Below are positions 5,021 through 5,742 of a stretch of DNA of 5,742 nucleotides, piece by piece; within the stretch, counting starts at the first letter, position 1; the number at the start of each line of letters is the position of its first letter. Under the pieces are notes generated by a model that saw nothing but the letters and a program-made list of their open reading frames with translations, was not told the origin of the DNA and did not search any database. A program made the position numbers and the translations under genes. The stretch comes from Nitrosomonadaceae bacterium (GTDB lineage Bacteria; Pseudomonadota; Gammaproteobacteria; Burkholderiales; Nitrosomonadaceae). The stretch lies in assembly GCA_919902625.1 (NCBI GenBank), contig CAKKRO010000238.1:15999-21740 (forward strand), given 5' to 3'.

Positions 5021-5742
5021 ATGAAAGCACAAAAAGACCCGCACACCCCGATGATGCAGCAATACTTGCGCATCAAGTCACAGCACCCTGACATGCTGAT
5101 GTTTTATCGAATGGGTGATTTTTATGAGCTGTTTTTTGAGGATGCGGAGAAAGCGGCGAAACTGCTGGGAATTACTTTAACACAACGCGGCGCTTCCGCC
5201 GGAGAGCCCATTAAAATGGCAGGGGTGCCTTATCATGCTGCTGAACAGTATCTGGCAAAACTGGTCAAGTCGGGGGAATCCATTGCCATCTGCGAGCAGG
5301 TGGGTGATCCGGCTACCAGCAAGGGGCCTGTCGCACGTAAGGTCACGCGCATCATCACACCCGGCACGTTGACTGATGCTGCGTTGCTGGAGGATAAGCG
5401 CGATTGTATTTTGCTGGCTTTGTTCATTCATGAATCTACCCTGGGGCTGGCCTGGTTGAATCTGGCGGCGGGACAATTACGCGTGATGGAAACATCCCGT
5501 AACAATCTGATCAGCGAACTGGAACGCTTGCAACCGTCAGAAATTCTTTTGCCGGAATCGCTCACATTACCTGAAATACAAGGTAAATATTGGGCATTAA
5601 AGCGTTTGCCCTTGTGGCAATTTGACATTGATAGCGCAACCAGTCATCTTACCCGGCAATTTGAAACGCAGGATCTTTCCGGTTTTGGTTGTGAGGATTT
5701 ATCCACCGCAATCTGTGCGGCTGGCGCTTTATTGGAATACAC
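5021..5742 (+). CDS. mutS: DNA mismatch repair protein MutS, N-terminal part
   Basis: The first 240 codons of mutS are present and the gene runs off the right edge (E. coli MutS is 853 aa). HTPMMQQYLRIKSQHPDMLM (8-27) and the following FYRMGDFYELFF (28-39) match the mismatch-binding domain. They include the Phe-x-Glu motif (F34, E36), whose Phe stacks on the mispaired base. ITLTQRGASAGEPI, MAGVPYHAAEQYLAKLVKSG, ESIAICEQVGDPATSKGPV and RIITPGTLTD complete domain I. The remainder (LPLWQFDIDSATSHLTRQF, DLSGFG, AICAAGALLEY) belongs to the connector domain. The ATPase and dimerisation parts lie outside the window. ATG 5021 is chosen because an in-frame TAA at 5003-5005 closes the upstream side and no alternative start intervenes; the ribosome site is weak (GAAAAG immediately before). 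Nothing seen is broken. Confidence 0.97.
   Translation, partial: MKAQKDPHTPMMQQYLRIKSQHPDMLMFYRMGDFYELFFEDAEKAAKLLGITLTQRGASAGEPIKMAGVPYHAAEQYLAKLVKSGESIAICEQVGDPATSKGPVARKVTRIITPGTLTDAALLEDKRDCILLALFIHESTLGLAWLNLAAGQLRVMETSRNNLISELERLQPSEILLPESLTLPEIQGKYWALKRLPLWQFDIDSATSHLTRQFETQDLSGFGCEDLSTAICAAGALLEY

Overview
The window carries a stretch of proteobacterial chromosome, most likely from a betaproteobacterium. A Nitrosomonas-like organism with moderate GC is my best guess, but this is inference from the look of the PmbA, TusA and MutS proteins and the base composition, not a database match. I see no tRNA, rRNA, CRISPR array, transposase or integrase.

Left part (1-3092): three housekeeping-type genes. 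pmbA/tldE (27-1385, +) encodes the non-catalytic-looking partner of the TldD/TldE protease. It converges on a TusA-family sulfur carrier gene (1508-1735, -). Upstream of that on the same strand is a penicillin-binding-protein-type D,D-carboxypeptidase with a C-terminal SPOR domain (1863-3092, -). Short odd-length inverted repeats lie on both sides of the TusA gene.

Middle part (3093-4873): an accessory-looking block. A very AT-rich divergent intergenic region of about 320 bp contains a perfect 13-bp inverted repeat. It is followed by a GH24 (T4-type) lysozyme with an intact E/D/T catalytic set and no signal peptide (3414-3914). Only 21 bp later comes a secreted protein with an LprI/DUF1311-like domain (3936-4373), a family linked to lysozyme inhibition. 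Next is a possible 24-residue leader ORF (4440-4514) whose stop codon overlaps the Shine-Dalgarno sequence of a YceK/YidQ-type lipoprotein gene (4526-4873).

Right edge (4874-5742): a plausible promoter and the first 240 codons of mutS, running off the window.

The most interesting element is the lysozyme plus LprI-like pair. It reads like a cell-wall hydrolase and its cognate periplasmic protector, with no phage lysis genes around it. Whether it is an effector-immunity pair, a domesticated phage lysozyme with an inhibitor, or two unrelated genes cannot be settled from sequence alone.
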